DNA of 40,114 nt from Candidatus Obscuribacterales bacterium (lineage in GTDB: Bacteria; Cyanobacteriota; Vampirovibrionia; Obscuribacterales; Obscuribacteraceae). The stretch is from NCBI GenBank assembly GCA_021732565.1, contig JAKFUT010000166.1, positions 1-40,114 on the forward strand, in the 5' to 3' direction. The notes under the pieces are model-generated. The model ran no database searches and had not been told where the DNA came from. It saw nothing but the letters and a program-made list of their open reading frames with translations. Made by a program: the position numbers and the translations under genes. This document shows, piece after piece, positions 16,943 through 24,888 of the stretch. The first letter of the stretch is position 1, and every line of letters starts with the position of its first letter.

Positions 16943-18244
16943 ATGCCAATAAACCTATTCGACCTTCGCCAGTTAATTGGATCTCTGACGGTGCTCTTTT
17001 GCCTCGCAGGTTGTGCTTCGCTACAAACCGAGAATTTGGTGTGGTGTAAGTATTACATGGACGGACACGACTTTACGGACATAGACAGTCTTTCTGACGC
17101 CGAGACATGTTTTTCTCGGGCAGTGCAACTAGCCCATGCCTTTCCGAAAAATGATCCGCGGTTGGCTTGGGTTTTATATGACCTGGGCGCCATTTACTTC
17201 ATGGAAGGGAAGTACCAGTCGGCGCGCAAGACGTTTGACCAGGCCATCGAAGTTGACAGGGAGACCTTTGGATTAGACAATCTGGAAGAGGCTCGATGTC
17301 AGAACGATTTAGCAAAAACATGGGTTGAACTGGGGAAGTATGCGGAGGCTGAAAAAGCTGCCCAAAAATCTGCGCAGATATACCTGGCCCGGATGGGAGA
17401 AGGCGATCGGTTTGTTGGCGGTGCCCTCCTGACATTGGGCATAGTTTACTACCGTCAAGGGCGTTTCGCGGAAGCTGAATCTGCTTATCGGCAGGCCCTC
17501 GCGGCTGATGAAAAAGCTCTTGGTCCGCACGATTTGGTTGTGGCAAAGGTATTGCATAATCTTGCCGACGTCTTGCAAGATGAACACAAGTTAGCCGAGG
17601 CTGATGTACTCTATCAGCGCGAAATTAAAATCAAGGAGCGCTTGTTGGGAAGGGAAAGTCGTGAGCTGGCCGTAGCTCTCAACAGTCTCGCTTCGTTGAA
17701 GGTGGAGCAACAGGACAATGTTGCAGCAAAAGAGATCTACAATCGTGCTGCGTCTATTTTTTCTGAGCGAAAAGATTTTAAGAACATGGGACACGCTCTG
17801 GTGAATCTGAGCAGTGTCTATAAATCTGAAGGGAAACTGCCGCTTGCTTATGAAACCTGTAAGCGTGGAGTGTCTGCCACCGAAGAGCATTTACCAGCGG
17901 GGCACCCTGAATTGACCCATGGATATCTAGAGATGGCGGATATCTGTTCCTCCTCTAAGAAATTCACAGAAGCAGAACTATACATAGGGAAGATCATTGC
18001 AATCTCCAGTGTTCGCGGCGTGACCAGTCAGGGGAGATCCATGGCGGAGGCGAGAGTTCAAATTGCGATGCAGGCAGGTTCCGGTACCAGAGCGCTGATG
18101 TACATGAAAGAACTTATCGACATGGAAAAGGCATTGCCCATGGATTCGGTAAAACAGCGGCACATCGAATTGTATGCCAGGCTCCTGCGCGAAAGTGGTA
18201 GGACCGGGGAGGCGCAGCTGATAGAGAAGTCTCTGACGCCGTAG
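16943..18244 (+). CDS. TPR (kinesin-light-chain-like) lipoprotein
   Basis: The 433-residue protein has a lipobox LAGC with lipidated Cys at residue 24, then tandem ~42-residue tetratricopeptide repeats of the kinesin light chain type. Examples are VLYDLGAIYFMEGKYQSA, TLGIVYYRQGRFAEAESAYRQAL, and VLHNLADVLQDEHKLAEADVLY. These form a helical solenoid that binds other proteins, here on the periplasmic side of a membrane. The last ~100 residues are helical without clear repeats. I chose ATG 16943 because it gives a normal lipoprotein signal and coincides with the predicted transcription start; a TTG eight codons upstream lies inside the promoter. It is divergent from the sensor kinase. The binding partner is unknown. 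Confidence 0.9.
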   Translation: MPINLFDLRQLIGSLTVLFCLAGCASLQTENLVWCKYYMDGHDFTDIDSLSDAETCFSRAVQLAHAFPKNDPRLAWVLYDLGAIYFMEGKYQSARKTFDQAIEVDRETFGLDNLEEARCQNDLAKTWVELGKYAEAEKAAQKSAQIYLARMGEGDRFVGGALLTLGIVYYRQGRFAEAESAYRQALAADEKALGPHDLVVAKVLHNLADVLQDEHKLAEADVLYQREIKIKERLLGRESRELAVALNSLASLKVEQQDNVAAKEIYNRAASIFSERKDFKNMGHALVNLSSVYKSEGKLPLAYETCKRGVSATEEHLPAGHPELTHGYLEMADICSSSKKFTEAELYIGKIIAISSVRGVTSQGRSMAEARVQIAMQAGSGTRALMYMKELIDMEKALPMDSVKQRHIELYARLLRESGRTGEAQLIEKSLTP

Positions 18245-18257
18245 TTGTTCAAGAGGT

Positions 18258-18278
18258 GCTGTCCGGCCATCCGGCAGC
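18258..18278 (+). terminator. Hairpin after TPR lipoprotein gene
   Basis: GCTG-(T)-CCGG and CCGGCAGC pair over a CCAT loop (one bulged T), starting 14 bases after the stop at 18244. It is GC-rich and well placed for a 3' hairpin between convergent genes, but no T-run follows. Confidence 0.4.
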
Positions 18279-18520
18279 CACCGTCATGGTATCAGCATGC
18301 GTGAGCACAACTAATTGCCTTTCGTGCGCCTTTTCCCTCGCAACGGTAGGCTGGAGGTAGTAGAAGATCGCGACAAACTCCTATCAACTTGGACGGTATT
18401 TACGCTTGCCCCGATACAATTTGAAGCTGCCGATGCTCACGTTCACTGATGGTCATTCGTCCAAATAAAGGCGTTTTGTGGTTGGCGCCATATTCGTTTG
18501 GTTTATGCGACTAACGGGAC

Positions 18521-18976
18521 TTACGAGATGTCCTTCAAGTAGTACACTCCGCGTTTCAACATCTGTACCAAAGCTGCCACGGTGACGATTAGTCCCACCG
18601 CGGAAATCGATAGTTCCACGTAGCGAGTAAGCTCAAAGAACGACGGATAGATTTCTTGGAGCAAGAGATTAGCCAGTGAGTCAAAGAAAATCCAAAGGCC
18701 GACTGCGCAGACACCTCGATACAACCATGGATCAACTGCCAGTCCGCATTCAAAAGTCCTATTCTCTCCCGGGGAAAAGTCAAACTCCAGTGTCTTATAT
18801 TTCTTGTTCTTAACTCGTAGCGCGAGGGCATGATGTCCTGCGGGTATCTGCAATGTTGCCTCTTTGCCATTGGCGATGGTACCAATGGGCTCGCCATCGC
18901 TTAAGAGCGTAAAATCATTCAGTAGCGCGAGGAAGCAAGCTTTTCTGATTAGTTTGACAGTAGCGGTGTCACTCAT
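18521..18976 (-). CDS. Small membrane protein with PEGA-like beta domain
   Basis: In this 151-residue protein, residues ~20-80 form a beta-rich domain (LLSDGEPIGTIANGKEATLQIPAGHHALALRVKNKKYKT) of the kind seen in PEGA-like and related surface modules: a short loop-and-strand pattern with IPAGxHxLxL. Two membrane segments follow (about 87-105 and 120-142), ending in a basic tail. AAGGAG precedes ATG 18976 by about eight bases. The domain starts at the N-terminus without signal peptide, so it probably faces the cytoplasm. Function unknown; similar proteins are scattered in environmental bacteria. Confidence 0.75.
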   Translation of the reverse strand: MSDTATVKLIRKACFLALLNDFTLLSDGEPIGTIANGKEATLQIPAGHHALALRVKNKKYKTLEFDFSPGENRTFECGLAVDPWLYRGVCAVGLWIFFDSLANLLLQEIYPSFFELTRYVELSISAVGLIVTVAALVQMLKRGVYYLKDIS

Positions 18977-19241
18977 GTGTGAAGCTCCTTCGAGCCGGAA
19001 GAGTTAACACCGTTGTAGCCGGGCCGCCAAATTCTGTCAACAGGCAGGCCCGGTGTATCAGGGAACGGCCTTTGTGCCGGCCTCAAAAGGGCGGGGCATA
19101 GTTGCGCTTGTAGCATAAGATTTGGGGATTCGGGCTTTTTCAAGTATTCGTCAGTTGGATATCCTGTAGGGCGTTTCGAAACCAACCGGTGCGTTTTGTA
19201 GCACGTCATTGAGATTCCCGCTTAAACGGGAGTTGTTTGAT

Positions 19242-19475
19242 CTAAGCGATCCATGGACCTTTCCCGGTGAGCACGTATGGTTCCGTCTCTGCCCGTCTTA
19301 AATTGATTGGCGAAAGAGCCGGAGATTGCACCAATATCTGGCGGCGATGCTGCATGGAGGCCGGGGGCGCTATGAAGCTAGCGGCAATGGTAACGATAAT
19401 GACAGCGGACCAGAGAAAGAGGCCTGTCAAAACAATTACGACGAGAAATTTGTTGCTGCCTGTGATTCGCGCCAT
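19242..19475 (-). CDS. Small single-pass membrane protein
   Basis: This 77-residue protein has one strong hydrophobic segment (FLVVIVLTGLFLWSAVIIVTIAASFI, about 10-35) and a polar, Pro/Arg-containing tail of ~40 residues. A perfect AGGAGG lies seven bases before ATG 19475, good support for translation. The tail contains no cysteine. It could be an anchored or exported small protein. I recognise no family. Confidence 0.7.
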   Translation of the reverse strand: MARITGSNKFLVVIVLTGLFLWSAVIIVTIAASFIAPPASMQHRRQILVQSPALSPINLRRAETEPYVLTGKGPWIA

Positions 19476-19860
19476 TGAGCATCCTCCTGAAGAACAAAGC
19501 CAGCCTACTGTTCGATTTTGAAATTAACTTGAAACAAAGTACGATTGGTTATCACCAAGTGACTTCTGCCGCGAACGTGCAGCAGGAAACGGTGATGTAC
19601 GCCCACTCATGGCGCGAGCCTGCGTGTACCTGGCTGCCTGTGTGCAATACTTTCCACTTGCAACATTGATGCAGTGAGAATGCGGTGTTGTTCTAGTTCT
19701 CTACAGAAACACCATATTGGGGCGATTCCCACGAAGACTGGTTTTTGACAGTTGTAATTTTTTGAAACCCGGCAACATAATAGAAATCTCATATCGCCAG
19801 TAATGCATCAAGATAAGCGCTTGCACTACCGGCGGTATTGCGAGTATACGAGGTGTTAGC
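19476..19860. other. Divergent spacer without supported gene
   Basis: This lies between the small membrane protein (minus) and the VIT/VWA gene (plus). A minus frame at 19701-20039 is antisense to the VIT gene start and was rejected. No terminator-like hairpin was seen. Confidence 0.4.
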
Positions 19861-22725
19861 ATGGTTAACAGTTTCTTGAACGGCGAGCTTTCCTCGCCGG
19901 AAGGTTCGCTATCTGAAGAACCGAAAATTAGTGGATTTGACGCAGGACCAAAGTCGATCCTGAAAGAGCCATCGCTGTATCTTTCAATCGCCATACTTCT
20001 TTTTGCCAGCTCCATGACTCTGGGCAATAATCCCCTCATGTTTTGGCTTGTGTTTCTATCGCTGTCTGCGGTGGCTGTCTTTGTGCATATATTTGCGGAA
20101 CGATCGTTATTCCTCTCCAGAGAGGGCTATGAGAAGTTTTCTCCTCCCTGTGAAGGGTTTTTCATTCTTACCTTCGGGTCCATTCTTCCTGGTCTGGGCT
20201 TGCTGGCGTATGCCCTTTATTCGCTGTTTAACACAATGGAAGCGAATGGTTTTGCTGCCGTGGGAAAAATGGCATTGGTCCTGATCGTCCCAATTCTCAA
20301 TTTCGCTGTTTGGTCATCGGTAAGGAAGAGGTATTTGATCCGCCCGCGGTTGATCGGACTGATGAATGGTCTGGCGGTAGGATTATCAGCATCATGGACC
20401 ATGATTTGGCTGAAGTGCTTTTTTGCGTCACAGAGTCCTGTGTATTGCAAATTCGGTTGGATGTTGCTCTTGTGTATGTCACCGTTCCTACTGTTCGCCG
20501 CCATTTCTCTGGGGTTGGAGCTCTGGCGTAAGACTGAGCCGAGTATTGGCCGTATAGCAAGAACGTTTTCCCTTCTCGGCGTGTTGTTGTCGTCGTCATT
20601 CGTCTTCGCTCCGATGATTCATGCTCTTCTCATTCAGTCTAATCTGCAAGAGGCCAGGCAATCCTCTCTGCGGAAACAGGAAGAGTCGATCTCGTTCTTG
20701 CGATGTATTGCAACGAAGGAAGATCTTCGACCCTCAGAATATCCCATAACCGGGTTCGGGCTAGCTGAATTGTTGATTCCCAATCGGGGGCTTGGAGATG
20801 GACCGGATAAGGACCTCTACTTTAGGATTACGGGTAATACCTATCAAAACAGTGAGCGCAAAGCTGATGGTGCAAATGACGGGCAACCGGATCAATTTCT
20901 TGGTAGCTCAATTGTCGGACCACAAGTTCGCGGACTCTCCCTCACAAGGTCGCAGATTTCTGGAAGTATCGACCCCGCGAGCTTGTCTAGTTCCATCGAT
21001 TGGACAATGATTTTTCACAACGTTGACACCCAAGCTAGGGAAGCGCGCAGTGAGATTGCATTGCCAGTTGGTGCTGTGGTATCACGAGTCACGCTATGGA
21101 TTAATGGACAAGCGCAGGAGGGTGCATTCGGGTCCACTGTAAAAACACGAGAAGCGTATAGGTCGATCGTTGCCAGGAGTAGGGATCCACTGCTGGTAAC
21201 CATGTCGGGAACAGATCGAGTTATTGTTCAATGCTCGCCTGTTCCCGCTGGTGGAGGCGAAATGAAAATCCGTCTCGGGTTAAAAGTGCCGATTGATACG
21301 TGCGATGGCACGAGTTGTTCGATGCAATTGCCGAACCTGTTGTCCACGAATTTCACTCCGCCTAAGAGACATCGAGTGCACCTCAGTTCGCAGGAAATGT
21401 TCCTGGCTCCGAACATTGGAACGGTGGCGAGAAACACCAGGGACTTTTCAGTCGACGGAATAATTAAGGGACACAATTCCGTGCAACCGCTCGCAGTTGT
21501 GAGCATGAAGAGAACAGTGCAACTGAGAGAACTTGCGACTCCTGATTGGTATTCCCGGGGAAAGCAATTCATAGTGCAGCGGTTGCAGGAAGCCACGACA
21601 TTCGTTCCCAAACGTCTGGTGGTAGTAATCGATTCATCGGCGTCTCTCAAGAATGATGCATCACAGATTAAGGAGGCGCTCTCTAGTATTCCGTCTGACC
21701 TCAGACCCATTGTCTATTTCTCTTCCGAGGCGAATTCTGAAAATCCCAAGGAGTGCGATATTACTGCAAGTACTCTGACAGAGGCGTTAGCGACGGTTGA
21801 ATCCGGGCACTTTGTTGGCGGACAGGACAACGCTCCGGCCTTGAGAGAAGCTTTGGAAGACGCGGCTGAGCACCCGGCGGGAGCTGTTCTCTGGATTCAC
21901 GGACCACAACCGTTTGCTCCGAAGCCATTTATTTCGGACCCGCTTGACCTTGTTCATAACCTTCAAATGTACGACTTTCAAATCCAACCCGGGCCGAATT
22001 CGGTACTGGAATCCGTGAGATTGGAATGTTTGGGCAACATGGTCAGTTATAGTTCTGTTCTTCATGAATCAACCGTGGCAAAAGACTTGAAAACTCTCTT
22101 CGCCAGCTGGAGTTCTGTCACAAAGAAGGTAGTTGTTGTTAGAAAAACTTCGAAGGATTGTCCCAACATCCCAGTGGTTTTGGATCGGTTGGTATCTGCT
22201 CAGATTACGTGTCTCTGGGCGAAAGAGGAAGTTGCAAGACTTATGACAAGTGGACAGACTAAGCAAGCAGAAATGCTTGCGGGAAAATATCGCGTGGTCA
22301 CACCAGTGACTGGCGTCGTTGTACTGGAGAGACAATCAGACTATGCAGCGCATCAACTTGACCCTGGAAATTATCAGGATGCACCAGAGCAAAACTCTTC
22401 AGAAACCAGTAGTCTCCGCACACTTCGGATGGATACTGTACCAGTTGGCGCTAGTGAACCGCGTTATGGACAATCAAATGAAGTGGGCATGCTTGCTGAT
22501 TATGGATATGACACTGCACGCGATATCAGCAGAGTCATAACCGCGCTGTCATGGCTGGTCTCTATTCCGTTGGGCATAATGTTGATTCGTTCTCGAAGAC
22601 GGACCGGGACAACCACGTTTACCCTTGCGAAGGGCATTGCACTAGCTATCTCTGTGCCAACTGCGGTGCATTTGCTAGGCACGTTTATGATCAATAACTA
22701 TGGTGGTCTTGGGGGTGGACTATGA
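19861..22725 (+). CDS. Multi-TM protein with VIT and VWA domains
   Basis: This is a 954-residue protein. Residues 37-265 hold about seven membrane helices. Residues 376-476 form a VIT (vault/inter-alpha-trypsin) domain: SIDWTMIFHNVDTQAREARSEI, then LPVGAVVSRVTLWINGQ, then GAFGS...REAYRSIVARSRDPLL. Residues ~585-780 form a VWA domain with the MIDAS motif DSSAS (D591, S593, S595), and two more helices lie near the C-terminus (~900-917, ~928-946), ending GGLGGGL. The stretch YRVVTPVTGVVVLER before the last helices is typical of VIT-containing proteins of the XrtN/MSEP-CTERM class tied to exosortase systems, although no exosortase lies in the window. It probably presents a VIT-VWA adhesion module across the membrane. 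GAGGTG lies five bases before the ATG. Confidence 0.85.
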   Translation: MVNSFLNGELSSPEGSLSEEPKISGFDAGPKSILKEPSLYLSIAILLFASSMTLGNNPLMFWLVFLSLSAVAVFVHIFAERSLFLSREGYEKFSPPCEGFFILTFGSILPGLGLLAYALYSLFNTMEANGFAAVGKMALVLIVPILNFAVWSSVRKRYLIRPRLIGLMNGLAVGLSASWTMIWLKCFFASQSPVYCKFGWMLLLCMSPFLLFAAISLGLELWRKTEPSIGRIARTFSLLGVLLSSSFVFAPMIHALLIQSNLQEARQSSLRKQEESISFLRCIATKEDLRPSEYPITGFGLAELLIPNRGLGDGPDKDLYFRITGNTYQNSERKADGANDGQPDQFLGSSIVGPQVRGLSLTRSQISGSIDPASLSSSIDWTMIFHNVDTQAREARSEIALPVGAVVSRVTLWINGQAQEGAFGSTVKTREAYRSIVARSRDPLLVTMSGTDRVIVQCSPVPAGGGEMKIRLGLKVPIDTCDGTSCSMQLPNLLSTNFTPPKRHRVHLSSQEMFLAPNIGTVARNTRDFSVDGIIKGHNSVQPLAVVSMKRTVQLRELATPDWYSRGKQFIVQRLQEATTFVPKRLVVVIDSSASLKNDASQIKEALSSIPSDLRPIVYFSSEANSENPKECDITASTLTEALATVESGHFVGGQDNAPALREALEDAAEHPAGAVLWIHGPQPFAPKPFISDPLDLVHNLQMYDFQIQPGPNSVLESVRLECLGNMVSYSSVLHESTVAKDLKTLFASWSSVTKKVVVVRKTSKDCPNIPVVLDRLVSAQITCLWAKEEVARLMTSGQTKQAEMLAGKYRVVTPVTGVVVLERQSDYAAHQLDPGNYQDAPEQNSSETSSLRTLRMDTVPVGASEPRYGQSNEVGMLADYGYDTARDISRVITALSWLVSIPLGIMLIRSRRRTGTTTFTLAKGIALAISVPTAVHLLGTFMINNYGGLGGGL

Positions 22726-22771
22726 TAAAGGATCTTTTCGTCACACGATGTGGCGATTCCTGACACAATAA

Positions 22772-23071
22772 CCTATTGCTCAACATCCTGAGGGACATTT
22801 GCCGGTTGGCGCTGCGATTGTTGTGCCGATCGGACACAACAAAATTCCTCATCTACTTTGCGCACCGACTATGCTTTTACCGCAAGCCGTTGCTTCCGTT
22901 AACTGTTACTGGGCTATGGTTGCTATTTTGCGAACAGTTTCAGGGCGTGCGGATTTGGCTGAAAATGTGTTCTGTCCGGGTCTTGGGACTGGGGTAGGCA
23001 GAGTGGTAGTTGCAGACGCGGCACACGAAATGGCGTCGGCTTATGCGGATTGGCAGAGACGTCACAAATAA
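22772..23071 (+). pseudogene. Macro-domain (ADP-ribose-binding) gene, 5' half missing
   Basis: The frame is open only from 22772 (stop at 22769) and encodes 99 residues matching the C-terminal half of a macro domain. HLPVGAAIVVPIGHNKIPHL is followed by CAPTM, the NCYWAM helix, CPGLGTGVGRV (the second phosphate-binding loop) and a final AAHEMASAYADW helix. This resembles bacterial macro proteins in which PVGxAxxVPTGH and APTM are conserved. The N-terminal half with the GxVD/ANxxG loop is absent in every frame, because only 46 bp separate this block from the end of the VIT/VWA gene. A TTG at 22799 could start a fragment but lacks a ribosome site. It is most likely a truncated gene; a deletion between it and the upstream gene is inferred. 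Confidence 0.65.
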
Positions 23072-23148
23072 ATTGACGAATGTTACGTAAGCACATTCGT
23101 TCATCCCGGAGGTCGCTCGCTTGAAGAGTGCCGTGCTCAGGCGCGATA

Positions 23149-23177
23149 GAGACATTAAATCTCGGGTACGCTATGAT
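23149..23177 (+). promoter_or_regulatory. Sigma-70-type promoter of the two-TM protein gene
   Basis: The -35 is GAGACA (23149-23154), followed by a 17-bp spacer and TATGAT (23172-23177). The predicted start, at about 23184, lies within the inverted repeat that follows. Confidence 0.5.
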
Positions 23178-23200
23178 TGATTGGAATATTTCCAATCAAT
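23176..23200 (+). promoter_or_regulatory. Perfect 11-bp inverted repeat over the transcription start (operator or leader hairpin)
   Basis: ATTGATTGGAA (23176-23186) and TTCCAATCAAT (23190-23200) are perfect reverse complements around TAT. The element overlaps the last bases of the predicted -10 box and the start site and ends seven bases before the GGAG ribosome site, a classic position for a repressor operator. Confidence 0.6.
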
Positions 23201-23219
23201 ACATTCGGAGAGTATGACC

Positions 23220-23738
23220 ATGGGGAGGAAAACTGATACTGCACTCCATCCTGATTTCAAAAAGAAAACAGCCCTTAACTGGACTTGTATATACATGGGG
23301 AGTGCCGTAATGATCATCTACCCTATGATGTCACTGTATCAGGACACCAGGGGATTCTTCATTAGTTTCATTGGTGCGGGAGTGGTCGGTTGGTTCTTTG
23401 TACTTACAGGTTGTTTTGTCTCGGCATGGGGAAAGCAGCAGCGAGAATGGCAGACCGACCTCACCCGGTTGTATCGTTCCCGATCGGGTAAATCCGGAAC
23501 AATTCGAATTCAGCATGGCGAATACAAGCGACACGTGATTCACCTGCTGGATGGAAAATCTGATAAAACTTTTGAGCTACTCTGCACTAATTTTGCTTTC
23601 CCGAAACTTCGCATAAACGAGGAATTGCCCGCCGTTGTCAAATTGAGCGACGACGGTAAGTCGATGGTCGCTGAATTGAAGAACCTGCGACTTTGGTGCA
23701 CGACCAAAAAGCGAGAGCCCAAATCGATTGCGGGGTGA
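23220..23738 (+). CDS. Membrane protein with two TM helices, unknown
   Basis: The 172-residue product has two membrane helices (about 20-40 and 48-72) separated by a short loop, then a ~90-residue cytoplasmic domain of mixed beta and alpha character (GTIRIQHGEYKRHVIHLLDG, then FELLCTNFAFPKLRI, then AELKNLRLWC). ATG 23220 is nine bases from GGAG (23207-23210); the ATG at 23214 is only three bases away. I recognise no family. It has its own promoter and operator-like repeat, so it seems to be an independently regulated gene. Confidence 0.75.
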   Translation: MGRKTDTALHPDFKKKTALNWTCIYMGSAVMIIYPMMSLYQDTRGFFISFIGAGVVGWFFVLTGCFVSAWGKQQREWQTDLTRLYRSRSGKSGTIRIQHGEYKRHVIHLLDGKSDKTFELLCTNFAFPKLRINEELPAVVKLSDDGKSMVAELKNLRLWCTTKKREPKSIAG

Positions 23739-23758
23739 CGGTCGCATGCCTGAGTGAA

Positions 23759-24523
23759 TTAATTGCCTTGGGGTGCAGGTGGCGTGCCAGGCGCCGCTGG
23801 CGCGGCGGGAGTTTCTTCCTCTTCTTCCTCTTCCTCTGTTGCTGGAGCTGTGGTGGCGGTTGGCGGTGTTGCCGTTTGAGCAGGAGGAGCCGCAACGGAT
23901 GGAGGCGGGGCATCTGCGATTTTTACGCACGACACGTTGTCTAAGATTGGACCCTGGGTACCGGGCTTGCCGCTGCCGATTTCGATGGTGGTAGTTATTT
24001 CCCTGGCTTTGAAGACGCAGAAAAGTTCCCGCAGTCCCGGGTGTTCTTGAGAGCCCCCGGGAACAGAAAAAGGCCACGAAGTTCTGCTGCCGGCTGCTCT
24101 TGCGAAGACCTTTTTCTCATCTGAATCGTAGCTGCCTATGTAGAACTTGAGTTTATAGCTGCACCCCGGTTCGGTTTTAATCGCCTGGGAGACGCCGCCG
24201 GCATTCTGACCATCCAGGTCAATGGTCTTCTGTCCAAATGGAGTCGTAATACCCTTATACAAGTCGATCTCACCGAATGAAACTCGCCACCCGCTGATTG
24301 CAGTAGCACCTGCGTCATAGTGTTGCCAGCTGCCGCCGGGATCCGGGCTTTGCTCAAAGCTGCCATTAACAATTAGATTTGGACCTGGTAAGGAGGCTTT
24401 TGCAGCACTAGTGGCGGGCGGTGCGTCAGTTTTAGCCCGGACTGACCGCGTCGAAATTGACGCAATTGACGTCAAAATAAGGAACAGTAGTGTCGCAAAT
24501 ATTAAAGGCTTCAACTCGCTCAT
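23759..24523 (-). CDS. Secreted DUF642-like protein with acidic low-complexity tail
   Basis: The 254-residue product has a signal peptide (about 6-30, LIFATLLFLILTSIASIST), then a beta-sandwich domain matching DUF642 / choice-of-anchor C-type sequences: NLIVNGSFEQ (around residue 49), GWRVSFGEIDLY, FGQKTIDLDGQNAGGVSQ, CSYKLKFYIGSYDS, and an ILDNVSC end. DUF642 proteins of plants and bacteria bind carbohydrate or cell wall. The tail (from ~210) is Pro/Ala/Thr-rich with a run of nine Glu and ends in PAAPGTPPAPQG, a flexible surface spacer. GAGGAGG precedes ATG 24523. Convergent with the preceding gene. Confidence 0.8.
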   Translation of the reverse strand: MSELKPLIFATLLFLILTSIASISTRSVRAKTDAPPATSAAKASLPGPNLIVNGSFEQSPDPGGSWQHYDAGATAISGWRVSFGEIDLYKGITTPFGQKTIDLDGQNAGGVSQAIKTEPGCSYKLKFYIGSYDSDEKKVFARAAGSRTSWPFSVPGGSQEHPGLRELFCVFKAREITTTIEIGSGKPGTQGPILDNVSCVKIADAPPPSVAAPPAQTATPPTATTAPATEEEEEEEETPAAPAAPGTPPAPQGN

Positions 24524-24888
24524 GAACCTCCTCTATGACCGGATAAAGCTTTATACCACAGTTGCACTGATGTTTTGCGGGCTTCTCGCTTTGAGGAGAT
24601 TTCAACTAACCGACTTGTCAAATAGCTTAGTGATTTTTCTGAGCAGATGTCCGGAGCGCACCTGGCACAGAAGAAAGTCGATATATGTATATTATCTAAC
24701 CACAAGCAGAATGGCTGATAACCGTCACCCTGCGTTCCTTTTCTGGTAGAAGGGCTTGATCAGGATTACTTTGGTATCAGTTTTTGCGCAGCTTCCAGCG
24801 ATAGGATTAGGGGCGAGTTCCGGCATGCCCATATCAAGACGGCTTCGTCCGGGATTTCGAGATTGATTGTTTTGAATGGAGATCACTG
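24524..24888. other. Divergent spacer without supported gene
   Basis: A minus frame at 24725-24991 is antisense to the start of the FAD enzyme gene and was rejected. No hairpin with a T-run is evident. Promoters for both neighbours should lie here. Confidence 0.4.
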
